Shown one piece after another: positions 25,051-32,947 of a DNA stretch of 64,000 nucleotides (positions are counted from its first letter, which is position 1; the number at the start of each line of letters is the position of its first letter). Where the stretch lies: contig NZ_VFQE01000002.1 of NCBI RefSeq assembly GCF_006717095.1, forward strand, positions 124,001-188,000. Direction: 5' to 3'. The position numbers and the translations under genes were made by a program. The notes under the pieces were generated by a model, which was not told the DNA's origin, made no database searches, and saw only the letters and a list, made by a program, of their open reading frames with translations. Source of the stretch: Blastococcus colisei. GTDB taxonomy: Bacteria; Actinomycetota; Actinomycetes; Mycobacteriales; Geodermatophilaceae.

Positions 25051-26124
25051 CTACACGTTGAAGCGGAACTCCACGACGTCGCCGTCGGCCATGACGTACT
25101 CCTTGCCCTCCATGCGAACCCGGCCCTTGGCCTTGGCCTCGGCCATAGAGCCGGCCTCCAGCAGCTGGTCGTAGGAGACGATCTCCGCCTTGATGAAGCC
25201 GCGCTGGAAGTCGGTGTGGATGACACCGGCGGCCTGTGGGGCGGTCGCGCCGACCGGGATGGTCCAGGCGCGGGCCTCCTTGGGCCCGGCGGTGAGGTAG
25301 GTCTGCAGGCCGAGCGTCGCGAAGCCGACGCGGGCGAGCTGATCGAGACCCGGCTCGTCCTGCCCGATGCCGGCGAGCAGCTCGGCGGCCTCCTCGGCAG
25401 GCAGCTCGGCGAGCTCGGACTCGATCTTGGCGTCCATCAGGATCGCCTCGGCCGGCGCGACCATCCCGCGGAGTTCGGCGATGAGCTCCTCGTTCCCGAG
25501 CTCCTCCTCGTCGACGTTGAAGACGTAGAGGAACGGCTTGGTGGTCATCAGGCCGAGCTCGCGCAGGGGAGCCGGGTCGACGCCGGCGGCGAAGAGCGTC
25601 CTGCCCTCGTTCAGCACCTTCTGCGCGTCGACGGCGGCGGCGTGCAGGGCGGCGCGCTCCTTGTCCTTGCGCATCTCCTTCTCCAGCCGCGGGATCGCCT
25701 TCTCCAGCGTCTGCAGGTCGGCCAGCAGGAGCTCGGTGTTGATCGTCTCGATGTCGTCCGCGGGAGACACCTTCCCGTCGACGTGCACCACGTCGGGGTC
25801 GGTGAACACCCGGATCACCAGGCAGATCGCGTCGCTCTCGCGGATGTTGGCGAGGAACTTGTTCCCGAGACCGGCCCCCTCGGACGCGCCCCGGACGATG
25901 CCGGCGATGTCCACGAACGACACGGTCGCCGGGATGATTTTCTGCGAGCCGAAGATCTCCGCGAGCTTCTCCAGCCGCGAGTCGGGTACGCCCACCACAC
26001 CGACGTTGGGCTCGATCGTCGCGAACGGGTAGTTCGCCGCGAGGACGTCGTTCTTGGTCAGGGCGTTGAAGAGGGTCGACTTGCCGACGTTGGGCAGGCC
26101 GACGATCCCGATGGTGAGACTCAC
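25051..26124 (-). CDS. ychF: YchF/OLA1-type ATPase
   Basis: 357 residues from GTG 26124, the normal family length. G1 motif GLPNVGKST, IAGIVRGASEGAGLGN (G3 region) and NVDEEELG (in place of the GTPase NKxD, as expected for this ATP-preferring family) are present, followed by the coiled-coil and the C-terminal TGS domain (DFQRGFIKAEIVSYDQLL). It binds ribosomes and is linked to stress control. Its 3' end is the integration site of the element; the reading frame has been preserved. Confidence 0.93.
   Translation of the reverse strand: MSLTIGIVGLPNVGKSTLFNALTKNDVLAANYPFATIEPNVGVVGVPDSRLEKLAEIFGSQKIIPATVSFVDIAGIVRGASEGAGLGNKFLANIRESDAICLVIRVFTDPDVVHVDGKVSPADDIETINTELLLADLQTLEKAIPRLEKEMRKDKERAALHAAAVDAQKVLNEGRTLFAAGVDPAPLRELGLMTTKPFLYVFNVDEEELGNEELIAELRGMVAPAEAILMDAKIESELAELPAEEAAELLAGIGQDEPGLDQLARVGFATLGLQTYLTAGPKEARAWTIPVGATAPQAAGVIHTDFQRGFIKAEIVSYDQLLEAGSMAEAKAKGRVRMEGKEYVMADGDVVEFRFNV
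25055..25069. repeat. Right attachment core within the ychF 3' end
   Basis: Second copy of acgttgaagcggaac; it encodes the last residues FRFNV of YchF, whose stop TAG (25051-25053) is now supplied by the element. The left copy is at 16218-16232. Confidence 0.8.
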
Positions 26125-26244
26125 GGGGAACCAGCGTACGTGTGCCGAGCGCAGTCGATCGCCGGCACGGACGGCCGCGGGTGCCGGTGCGGGAGGCAGG
26201 CTCCCGGTGTTGTCGCCAGCACAGGCATACGCCAAGGTCAGCGC

Positions 26245-26661
26245 ATGATCGGCCGCATATTCGGCATCGTCGCCGCTCTCATCCTCGCGGGCTGGCTGTA
26301 CTGGCTCACCGCCCGCGTCCAGGTTCTGCTGACCCATGCCGAGGCCGCCCTGGACCGGGCCGACCGGACGCTCGCCGCCGCGATGGCCATGGTCGCCGCG
26401 ACCCCGCCGATCGCGACCCAACTCTCCGCCGTCGCGGCACCGCGGGAGGAAGCGCCGGCGATACCCGCACTCACCGCCGCCTCCATGACCTCGCCGGCTC
26501 CCGCACCCGTGACCGTCCCGTCCCCGGCCGACGGCCCGCCTACCGTCCCGACCGGCATGGCCGTCGAGGCCGAGAAGAGGGCACTCGTCGAACGCGCCTT
26601 CTCCGTGCACGGCGCACCGCGCCGGTTCACGTTCAAGGCGTCGAACAACGGGGACGCCTGA
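26245..26661 (+). CDS. Hypothetical membrane-anchored protein
   Basis: 138 residues starting IGRIFGIVAALILAGWLYWL, a single N-terminal transmembrane helix, then an Ala/Pro-rich region and a short basic C-terminus (APRRFTFKASNNGDA). It is divergent from ychF. There is no recognised domain; the Pro/Ala-rich part is low complexity, so the gene call is moderate only. Confidence 0.45.
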   Translation: MIGRIFGIVAALILAGWLYWLTARVQVLLTHAEAALDRADRTLAAAMAMVAATPPIATQLSAVAAPREEAPAIPALTAASMTSPAPAPVTVPSPADGPPTVPTGMAVEAEKRALVERAFSVHGAPRRFTFKASNNGDA

Positions 26662-26670
26662 GTCCCTCGA

Positions 26671-27897
26671 CTACAGCGGTGCAGGGACGAGGATCTCGGT
26701 GCCGTCGGGGCGCCAGGTGCGCCATCGGCCGTCGGGTTGTCGTTCGACCCGGAAGCCGTGGTGCACCTTGGTGTGGTGACGTTCGCAGAGCAGCGCGGAG
26801 TTCTCCAGGCTGGTCGGGCCCTCGTGGAGCACCCACTCCTGGACATGGTGGACGTCGCACCAGTGGGTGGGCGCCTCGCAGCCGGCGAACACGCAGTGCC
26901 GCTCCTGCACCTCCACGGCCCGGCGCAGGCCCGGCGGGACGATCCGCTTGCTGCGGCCGTGATCCAGGACCTCGCCGTCGGGCCCCATGACGACCCTGCT
27001 GATGGTCCCGTCGCAGGCCAGCCAGCGGGCCCGGGAGGCGGAGATGACGGCACCGAATCCCATGTCCGCCGCACCGGGGCCGGTGGACGGGTCGGCCAGG
27101 TCCTCGACGTCGATCAGGACGATGACGTGCGGCTTGACCGTGCGCATGATCGGCGCCTGGCCCGAGGCGAGGGTGACGTCGGCCCACTGCACCAGCGCAT
27201 CACCGAGCTGCTGGGCGCGGGTGCGCAGGTCGCCGGCGGGCCGGTTGGCCTGCACGAACGACTCGAGCACCGACTGCACCTTCTCCCCGCCGACCGCGTC
27301 GAGGTCGAAAGCGCCACTCAGGCTGCCGTCGGAGTGCTTCGTCATCCGCAGCGAGCGCTGCTCGGTCGGATCGGGCTCGCTGCCGTCGGGGTCGAGTCGC
27401 TCCAGATAGTGGTGCACCACCCGACCCAGGTGCGCGTGCTGGCGGGTGGCAGCCGTCTCCGCGAGCACCGCATCGACCTCGGCCAGGTCCACACCCTGCT
27501 CGGCGGCCGCCGCCACGTTCTCCGGCGACACCACCGGGGCGAGCACCGACACCTGCTCGGCGGTGATCTCACCGGCAGCGCAGCCGGCCGCCACCGCAGG
27601 CAGATGCTCCAGCACCCGCCCGTTGCGCACGAGCTGACCGGCCGCGGACGGCGAGAGGCGAGCATGCCCGCGCAACCACGACCGCATCGTCTTCAACCCG
27701 TCGTGCTCCGGCGCCTGCGTCAGGTCGGTCACCCGCACCGTGCGCGCCAGCTCGGCGTCGATCCGGTTCCGCGCCCGCACCAGCTCCGCGCTCCGGTCCA
27801 GCAGCTGGGGCGCGACCATCGCGTGCAGGTCCTCGGCGGCAAGGGCGTCCAGCGCCGATGCCAACTCGCCCACGACACCTCCACACCGCTCGATCAT
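26671..27897 (-). CDS. DUF222 / HNH endonuclease-domain protein (13E12 repeat family)
   Basis: 408 residues. The N-terminal ~300 residues are the DUF222 domain (ARNRIDAELARTVRVTDL ... HARLSPSAAGQLVRNGRVL). The C-terminal part holds an HNH motif with zinc-type spacing: CVFAGC, HWCDVHHVQEW, NSALLCERHH. These proteins are numerous in actinobacteria, often repeated in one genome, and proposed to be mobile; whether they cut DNA is not established. Confidence 0.85.
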   Translation of the reverse strand: MIERCGGVVGELASALDALAAEDLHAMVAPQLLDRSAELVRARNRIDAELARTVRVTDLTQAPEHDGLKTMRSWLRGHARLSPSAAGQLVRNGRVLEHLPAVAAGCAAGEITAEQVSVLAPVVSPENVAAAAEQGVDLAEVDAVLAETAATRQHAHLGRVVHHYLERLDPDGSEPDPTEQRSLRMTKHSDGSLSGAFDLDAVGGEKVQSVLESFVQANRPAGDLRTRAQQLGDALVQWADVTLASGQAPIMRTVKPHVIVLIDVEDLADPSTGPGAADMGFGAVISASRARWLACDGTISRVVMGPDGEVLDHGRSKRIVPPGLRRAVEVQERHCVFAGCEAPTHWCDVHHVQEWVLHEGPTSLENSALLCERHHTKVHHGFRVERQPDGRWRTWRPDGTEILVPAPL

Positions 27898-27994
27898 GTG
27901 TTCGAAGTCTACCCCGCAACAGCGCTCTGCGCAGCATGAATCCGCAGGTCAGGAGCACGTCCACAGATGCGGACGAGGGCTTGACGACGATGCG

Positions 27995-28627
27995 TCAGGC
28001 ACCCGGAGGAGGGAGCAGGCCCCGCTCGACGGCGACCATCACCGCCCGCGTGCGGTCGTCCACGCCGAGCTTGGCGAACACCCGCAGCAGGTGGGTCTTC
28101 ACCGTCGCCTCACCGATGAACAGCTCCCGGCCGATCTCGGCGTTGGTCGACCCGCGCGCCACCCCGGCGAGGACCTCCAGCTCCCGCGCCGTCGGGGCCT
28201 CGGCCGCAGGCGCCCGCATGCGGGACACCAGCCGCGCCGCCACCGGCGGCGCCAGCACCGTCTCCCCGCGTGCCGCGGCGCGAACCGCCTGGGCGAGCTG
28301 GGGCAGCGGAGTGTCCTTGAGCAGGTAGCCGGTCGCGCCGGACTCCACTGCCCGCACGATGTCGGAGTCGGTGTCGTAGGTGGTCAGCACCAGCACTCGG
28401 ACGCCGGGGTGTGTGGCCGCGATCCGCCCGGTGGCCGCGACGCCGTCCATCCGTGGCATGCGCAGGTCCATGAGGACGACGTCCGGGGCGTGCTCGGCCA
28501 CCGCCGCCAGCGCCTCCAGCCCGTCGGCCGCCTCCCCCACGACCTCCAGGTCGGGCTGCGCGGCCAGCCAGCCCACGAGCCCCCCGCGGACGACGGGATG
28601 GTCGTCCACCACAAGCACCTTGATCAT
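27995..28627 (-). CDS. NarL/LuxR-family response regulator
   Basis: 210 residues. Receiver domain: acidic pair in VLVVDDHPVVR, phospho-accepting Asp in VVLMDLRMPRMDG, Lys in YLLKDTP. C-terminal LuxR-type HTH: TARELEVLAGVARGSTNAEIGRELFIGEATVKTHL. It is the partner of the histidine kinase upstream, separated from it by a 185-nt stretch containing a tandem repeat. It probably controls the adjacent ABC exporter. Confidence 0.93.
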   Translation of the reverse strand: MIKVLVVDDHPVVRGGLVGWLAAQPDLEVVGEAADGLEALAAVAEHAPDVVLMDLRMPRMDGVAATGRIAATHPGVRVLVLTTYDTDSDIVRAVESGATGYLLKDTPLPQLAQAVRAAARGETVLAPPVAARLVSRMRAPAAEAPTARELEVLAGVARGSTNAEIGRELFIGEATVKTHLLRVFAKLGVDDRTRAVMVAVERGLLPPPGA

Positions 28628-28810
28628 GGCTCGACTCCGGTCTCGTTCCGCTCCTCGCTCGCTGGCGCTCGCTGCGATGCTCGCTCGACCGTCGTTCTCG
28701 CGGCGATCATGGCTCGACTCCGGTCTCGTTCCGCTCCTCGCTCGCTGTCCCCCGCAAGCGGGAGGTGCCCCAGCCCGGGGCGATGCTCGCTCGACCGTCG
28801 TTCTCGCGGC
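28622..28810. repeat. Imperfect tandem repeat between response regulator and kinase genes
   Basis: Copy 1 is 28622-28704 and copy 2 is 28705-28810. They share an identical 42-nt left part (beginning gatcatggctcgactccgg) and an identical 30-nt right part (cgatgctcgctcgaccgtcg onward). Copy 1 has a 10-11-nt middle, copy 2 a 34-nt middle containing cccgcaagcggg and ccccagcccgggg hairpins. A third partial start (gatcat) follows. The repeat includes the first bases of the response-regulator gene. Confidence 0.75.
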
Positions 28811-28812
28811 GA

Positions 28813-30060
28813 TCATCGCGCCGGCACCCGCACCGTGACCCGCGTGCCGCGACCGGGCTGGGAGACGACGTCCACCGCGCCCCCCACCTCCGCCGCGCGG
28901 TCCCGCAGACCGGCCAGTCCCACACCGGCGGTCTCGGCCGGGTCGAACCCGACGCCGTCGTCCTCGACGTGCACCGACACCTGAGCGGACTCCCCCGACC
29001 CGACCCGGCCGATCCGCAGCACGACCGCGCTGGCCGATGCATGGCGCCGGACGTTGGCCAGCGCCTCCTGCGCGCCGCGCAGCAGCACGATCTCCTCGGC
29101 GCGGCTGAGGCCCGCCTCGGTGTCGGCCAATGCGGCGGTGTCCAGCCGGGTGGCGATGCCGGTCTCCCGGCCGAACCGGTCGGCCAGCCGCTGCAGGGCC
29201 TCCACGAGCGTGCTCGAGTCCAGGGCAACCGGCGAGAACGCGGCCACCATCGCCCGCGCCTCGGCCAGGTTCTCCCGCGCGACCTCCTCGATGAGGGCCA
29301 GCCGCTCCGCGGCCGCGGACGGGTTGCCCGCCAGCGCGGCGGCGGCGGCCTGTGCCAGCACCACGATGCTCGTGTAGCCCTGCGCCAGGGTGTCGTGCAC
29401 CTCCCGGGCCAGCCGTTCGCGCTCGGCCACCATGCCCTGCTGGTGATGGGCGTCGGCGAGCTCGGCCCTCGTGGCCTCCAGTTGGCCGATCAGCACCGCG
29501 CGCTGCCGGCTCCGGTCCGTCACCCGGCTCACCCACAGACCCATGGCGAGGCTGAGCACCATCCCGACCAGCGTCTGGCCCGGTCCCCACAGCGGCTCGG
29601 TGCCCCGGGTCCAGCTGATGGCCGGCCCGATCGTGCCCGCCAGGGCCAGCGCCACGGTCCAGGACACGCCCTCGCGCACGGACTCCACGAGGAACCAGAC
29701 CTGCGGATAGGCCAGGAACATGAGGAAGAGCAGCGAGGGCTGCTCCCAGGCCAGCACGCCGAAGACCGCGACATGGACGACCAGGTAGGCCCGCGCCCTG
29801 CGGACGTCGCTCCCCCGCACCGCCGGGGCGCCGAGCAGCAGGTATGCCACGGTCCAGGTCGCCAGCGCGGTCATGAGCACCGGGCGGGATCCGTCGACGT
29901 CGCCGACCAGCACGACGAGCGATGCGACGGCGACCAGGACGACGAAGGCCGCGTGCAGCACGAGCACCGTGGCCCGGAGGCCGGCCTCCGGCAGCGGCGC
30001 TCCGCCGTCGTCCGCGCCGCGGGCGGGGACGACGGCGGAGCCGAGCAGACCGGTGGTCAC
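28813..30060 (-). CDS. Sensor histidine kinase (HisKA_3 type)
   Basis: 415 residues from GTG 30060, which overlaps the permease stop (GTGA). Six hydrophobic segments fill the first ~190 residues, then the dimerisation box ERERLAREVHDTLAQG with the phospho-accepting His, and an ATPase domain (ALANVRRHA N-box, DDGVGFD, GLAGLRDRA). It senses an unknown membrane signal and phosphorylates the regulator downstream. It shares an operon with an ABC exporter, as in antibiotic-resistance modules. Confidence 0.9.
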   Translation of the reverse strand: MTTGLLGSAVVPARGADDGGAPLPEAGLRATVLVLHAAFVVLVAVASLVVLVGDVDGSRPVLMTALATWTVAYLLLGAPAVRGSDVRRARAYLVVHVAVFGVLAWEQPSLLFLMFLAYPQVWFLVESVREGVSWTVALALAGTIGPAISWTRGTEPLWGPGQTLVGMVLSLAMGLWVSRVTDRSRQRAVLIGQLEATRAELADAHHQQGMVAERERLAREVHDTLAQGYTSIVVLAQAAAAALAGNPSAAAERLALIEEVARENLAEARAMVAAFSPVALDSSTLVEALQRLADRFGRETGIATRLDTAALADTEAGLSRAEEIVLLRGAQEALANVRRHASASAVVLRIGRVGSGESAQVSVHVEDDGVGFDPAETAGVGLAGLRDRAAEVGGAVDVVSQPGRGTRVTVRVPAR

Positions 30061-30905
30061 CGGTCGGCCCGGCGCCAACGGAAGGTACGGACGCACACCA
30101 TGGCGCCGATGATCACCCATGCGAGGAGCACCAGGGCCGTTCTGCCGTGTTCCCACCCGGCGGCGATCTCGAAGGCGCCGGCCTCGTCGGGCAGGAACGC
30201 CGACCGCATGCCCTGGGTCAGCCACTTGAGCGGGAAGAGCGCCGCTGCCTGCTGCATCCAGCCTGGCAGCTCCAGGAAACCGAAGAAGACACCGGAGAAG
30301 AACTGGAGCACGATCGCGAACGCCGACACCCCGGTGTTCACCGAGGCCGCGCTCCCCGGCAGCGCCGAGACGGCCACGCCCAGGACCGTGCCGGCGAGTG
30401 CGCCGAGCACCGCCACCCACCCGAAGGTCAGCCAGTGCTGCAGATCGGATGGCATGGGGACGTCGTACGCGTAGTGGGCCAGCGGCAGGAGCAGCGCCAG
30501 CTGCGCCGCCGTGGTGACCAGGACCTGGCCGGCCTTGCCGGCGAAGTAGGCCACCGGCGGGGTGCCCAGCACCTGCAGCCGCTCCAGTCGACCGTTCTCC
30601 CGCTCGGTCGCGATGGACGTGCCGACGGCCTGGAAGCTGGTCAGCATGATCCCGGTCGCCGCGATCCCGGCCAGGAAGTAGTGCGTGAAGGGGACGTCGC
30701 CGGGACGCTCGTCGCCACCCAGGACCGCCGCGAAGATGACCAGCATGATCACCGGGTAGGCGAAGGAGAACACCACCTGCTGGCGCTCCCGGAAGAACAG
30801 CCGCAGCTCCAGGCCGACCCGGCGGAGCGCGATGCGCGCGGCCGACGGCGGCGTGGGACGGTCGGGCGACGCGGGCGGGGTGGACGGCGACAGGACGGCG
30901 GTCAT
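30057..30905 (-). CDS. ABC-2 type transporter permease
   Basis: 282 residues with six hydrophobic segments (VFSFAYPVIMLVIFAAVL, HYFLAGIAATGIMLTSF, VSAFAIVLQFFSGVFFGF and others) and the ATERENGRLERL loop typical of ABC-2 exporters. ATG overlaps the ATPase gene stop by 4 nt. It forms the membrane channel of an exporter with the ATPase encoded upstream; likely substrates are drugs, antibiotics or lipids. Confidence 0.88.
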   Translation of the reverse strand: MTAVLSPSTPPASPDRPTPPSAARIALRRVGLELRLFFRERQQVVFSFAYPVIMLVIFAAVLGGDERPGDVPFTHYFLAGIAATGIMLTSFQAVGTSIATERENGRLERLQVLGTPPVAYFAGKAGQVLVTTAAQLALLLPLAHYAYDVPMPSDLQHWLTFGWVAVLGALAGTVLGVAVSALPGSAASVNTGVSAFAIVLQFFSGVFFGFLELPGWMQQAAALFPLKWLTQGMRSAFLPDEAGAFEIAAGWEHGRTALVLLAWVIIGAMVCVRTFRWRRADR

Positions 30906-31822
30906 CGAAGGTCTCCCTCGGGCTCGGCGGGAACGGTGGACGGGCTGCCGACGAGCGAGAGGTAGACGTCTTCCAGGCTCGGGCGGTTGACGGTGAGGCC
31001 CGGGACGTCGCCGGGACCGGCGAGCAGGTCTCGCAGGACGGCGGCGGGTGACTCGGTGCGCACCTCGTGCACCGCGGCGCCCTCGGTCCAGCGGACCGTG
31101 GCCAGCCGCCGCAGTTCGGCGCCGAGCTCGTCGGGCGGGGCCACCTCGACCAGCCGGCCCTCGGCGACGACACCGACCCGGTCGGCCAGCTGGGCCGCCT
31201 CGTCGAGGTAGTGGGTGGTCAGCAGCACGGTCGTCCCGTCGGCGCGCAGCCCGCGGACCAGCTCCCAGAACTGCCGTCGGGCGACCGGGTCCATCCCGGT
31301 CGTCGGCTCGTCGAGGAAGACCAGCTCCGGCCGGCCCTGCACGCCGAGGGCCACCTCGAGGCGGCGGCGCTGCCCGCCGGACAGCCGCCCGACGCGCGTG
31401 CCCGCCTTCTCCTCCAGCCCGACGGCGGCGATCAGCTCCGCCGTCGGCCGGGGCGTCGCGTGGTACCCGGCGAAGTGGTCGAGTACCTCGCGCACGCTGA
31501 GTTCCTGCGCGGCGCCCTCACCCTGGCTGACGACGCCGATGCGGGCCCGCCAGTCGCGCCCGGCGCGGGCCGGGTCGGCGCCGAGGACGCGCAGCTCGCC
31601 GCCGTCCCGTTCCCGGACGCCCTCCAGCATCTCGATCGTCGTCGTCTTGCCGGCGCCGTTCGGCCCGAGCAGGGCGAACACCTCGCCGCGGACCACGTCG
31701 AGGTCGAGGCCGTCGACGACGGCCCGGTTCCCGTACCGCTTGACCAGTCCGCGCATGCGCACGGCCGGTTCCGTCTGTGCCGCCGTCGCCCCGGGTCGGG
31801 CCGCGGCCTGTGTCGTCGTCAT
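30902..31822 (-). CDS. ABC transporter ATP-binding protein (DrrA-type)
   Basis: 306 residues from the ATG at 31822. Walker A LLGPNGAGKTTT, signature LSGGQRRRLEVALG, Walker B LVFLDEPTTGMDP and the switch His in LLTTHYLDEA are intact; a C-terminal extension of ~80 residues is typical of drug-exporter subunits. It is first in a four-gene operon (ATPase, permease, histidine kinase, response regulator) and divergent from a TetR regulator that likely represses it. Confidence 0.9.
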   Translation of the reverse strand: MTTTQAAARPGATAAQTEPAVRMRGLVKRYGNRAVVDGLDLDVVRGEVFALLGPNGAGKTTTIEMLEGVRERDGGELRVLGADPARAGRDWRARIGVVSQGEGAAQELSVREVLDHFAGYHATPRPTAELIAAVGLEEKAGTRVGRLSGGQRRRLEVALGVQGRPELVFLDEPTTGMDPVARRQFWELVRGLRADGTTVLLTTHYLDEAAQLADRVGVVAEGRLVEVAPPDELGAELRRLATVRWTEGAAVHEVRTESPAAVLRDLLAGPGDVPGLTVNRPSLEDVYLSLVGSPSTVPAEPEGDLR

Positions 31823-32022
31823 GGCACGACCCTGCTGCCGACGGCGTGCCCTCCGTGACCGCCGAACCGCTGATCCGCCGTCCACCGTCCGGTGGACGCA
31901 GTCGGCCGTCCCCACCTCGCCGGTCGCCAAGGCGGCGAGGAGTGCGGCGGTCCTCGATGGTGCGCAGCACTCCCTCCTCCCCATGCCTCTCGACGAGCGA
32001 CGCCCAGGTCAGCGGCCAGTTC

Positions 32023-32035
32023 CGTACGCTGTACG
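32023..32035. promoter_or_regulatory. Palindromic operator candidate, copy 1
   Basis: cgtacgctgtacg has 5-bp arms CGTAC/GTACG around a 3-bp centre. It lies in the divergent region between the ABC ATPase gene and the TetR gene. A second copy differing by one base is 32 bp further on, consistent with repressor dimers on the same face of DNA. Confidence 0.5.
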
Positions 32036-32054
32036 ACGTCGGGTCGGACAACGG

Positions 32055-32067
32055 CGTACGCCGTACG
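32055..32067. promoter_or_regulatory. Palindromic operator candidate, copy 2
   Basis: cgtacgccgtacg, same arms as copy 1, 46 bp before the TetR start. Probable binding site of the adjacent TetR protein for autorepression and exporter control. Confidence 0.5.
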
Positions 32068-32112
32068 GAGACACTCCGCCACCGCTCGACGGGCACGCGG
32101 GAGAGTGAGGAC

Positions 32113-32886
32113 ATGGCCACGGAGTTCACCGGCACCGGCGACCCGGCCCGCAGCATGGCCCTGCTCTGGCGCACCAGCGGGGACGGCGGCTCGCGACCCG
32201 GTCGGAAGTCGGCGCTGGACGTCGACCGCATCGTCGCGGCCGCCGTCCGGCTGGCCGACGCCGACGGGCTCGCCGAGCTGTCGATGCGCCGCGTCGCCGC
32301 AGAGCTCCACGTGGCGGCGATGACCCTCTACACGCACGTGCCGGGCAAGGGAGAGCTCGTCGACCTCATGCTCGACGCCGTCCTGGGTGAGCTCTACCCG
32401 GACGAGGAGGTGGTGGCGTCAGGGGCCTGGCGGAAGCGGCTCAGGACCCTCGCCCGGGCCAACTGGGACTTCTTCCTCCGGCACCCCTGGGCCGTGCACG
32501 TGTCGACCGGCCGTCCGCCGCTCGGGCCCGGACTGGTGCGCAAGTACGAGTTGGAGCTCCGTGCCGTGGACGGGCTGGGCCTCTCCGACGTCCAGATGGA
32601 CTCGCTCGTGACGTTGGTCAACGGCTTCGTGCGGGGAACGGTCGGCGGGGTGCGCGAGAAGGCCGACGCCGAGCGGGTGACCGGCATCGGCGAGGACCAG
32701 TGGTGGGCCGCGACCGAGCCCTACGTCGCCCAGGTCTTCGACCCCGAGCGGTACCCGACCGCCGCCCGCGTGGGATTGGTCGCGGGCGCGGAGCGCGGGG
32801 CCCACGACCCGGACCGGTCGTTCGAGTTCGGGCTCGAGCGGCTGCTCGACGGCATCGGCGTGCTCATCCTCGACGCCTCGCGATGA
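32113..32886 (+). CDS. TetR-family repressor (TetR C-terminal domain type)
   Basis: 257 residues from the ATG at 32113. The helix-turn-helix lies at about 30-75 (VDRIVAAAVRLADADG, LSMRRVAAELHVAAMTLYTHV). The ligand domain resembles the tetracycline-repressor C-terminal type (WDFFLRHPWAVHV, VRGTVGGVREKA). It is divergent from the exporter operon and has two palindromes in its upstream region, so it most likely represses both and is relieved by a transported compound. Confidence 0.88.
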   Translation: MATEFTGTGDPARSMALLWRTSGDGGSRPGRKSALDVDRIVAAAVRLADADGLAELSMRRVAAELHVAAMTLYTHVPGKGELVDLMLDAVLGELYPDEEVVASGAWRKRLRTLARANWDFFLRHPWAVHVSTGRPPLGPGLVRKYELELRAVDGLGLSDVQMDSLVTLVNGFVRGTVGGVREKADAERVTGIGEDQWWAATEPYVAQVFDPERYPTAARVGLVAGAERGAHDPDRSFEFGLERLLDGIGVLILDASR

Positions 32887-32947
32887 CGCGCCGGAGGTGC
32901 CCACGGCGACGTCCGAAAACCGCCAGTAGGCGTCGGGCCGTACTGGC

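Larger units (their letters stand above)
16218..25069. mobile_element. Integrative element in the 3' end of ychF carrying Pycsar and toxin-antitoxin genes
   Basis: About 8.85 kb bounded by a 15-bp direct repeat, with a tyrosine integrase at the right end reading toward ychF. The right copy completes ychF; the left copy retains the displaced ychF end. Paired candidate integrase arm sites occur inside both ends. Cargo: vapBC-type pair, Pycsar operon, second pyrimidine cyclase with decayed effector, rusA remnant, small proteins, LysM protein, HEPN-like protein. Gene density is low and AT-richer patches appear (for example 17640-17760 and 20640-20720), unlike the flanks. No conjugation, capsid or replication gene is evident, so it is either a satellite-type element or a degenerate one. 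Confidence 0.8.

Noticed and set aside
28674-28810. Insertion sequence or small transposable element between kinase and regulator
   Set aside because: The repeats are direct and adjacent, with no terminal inverted repeats; a tandem duplication explains them better.
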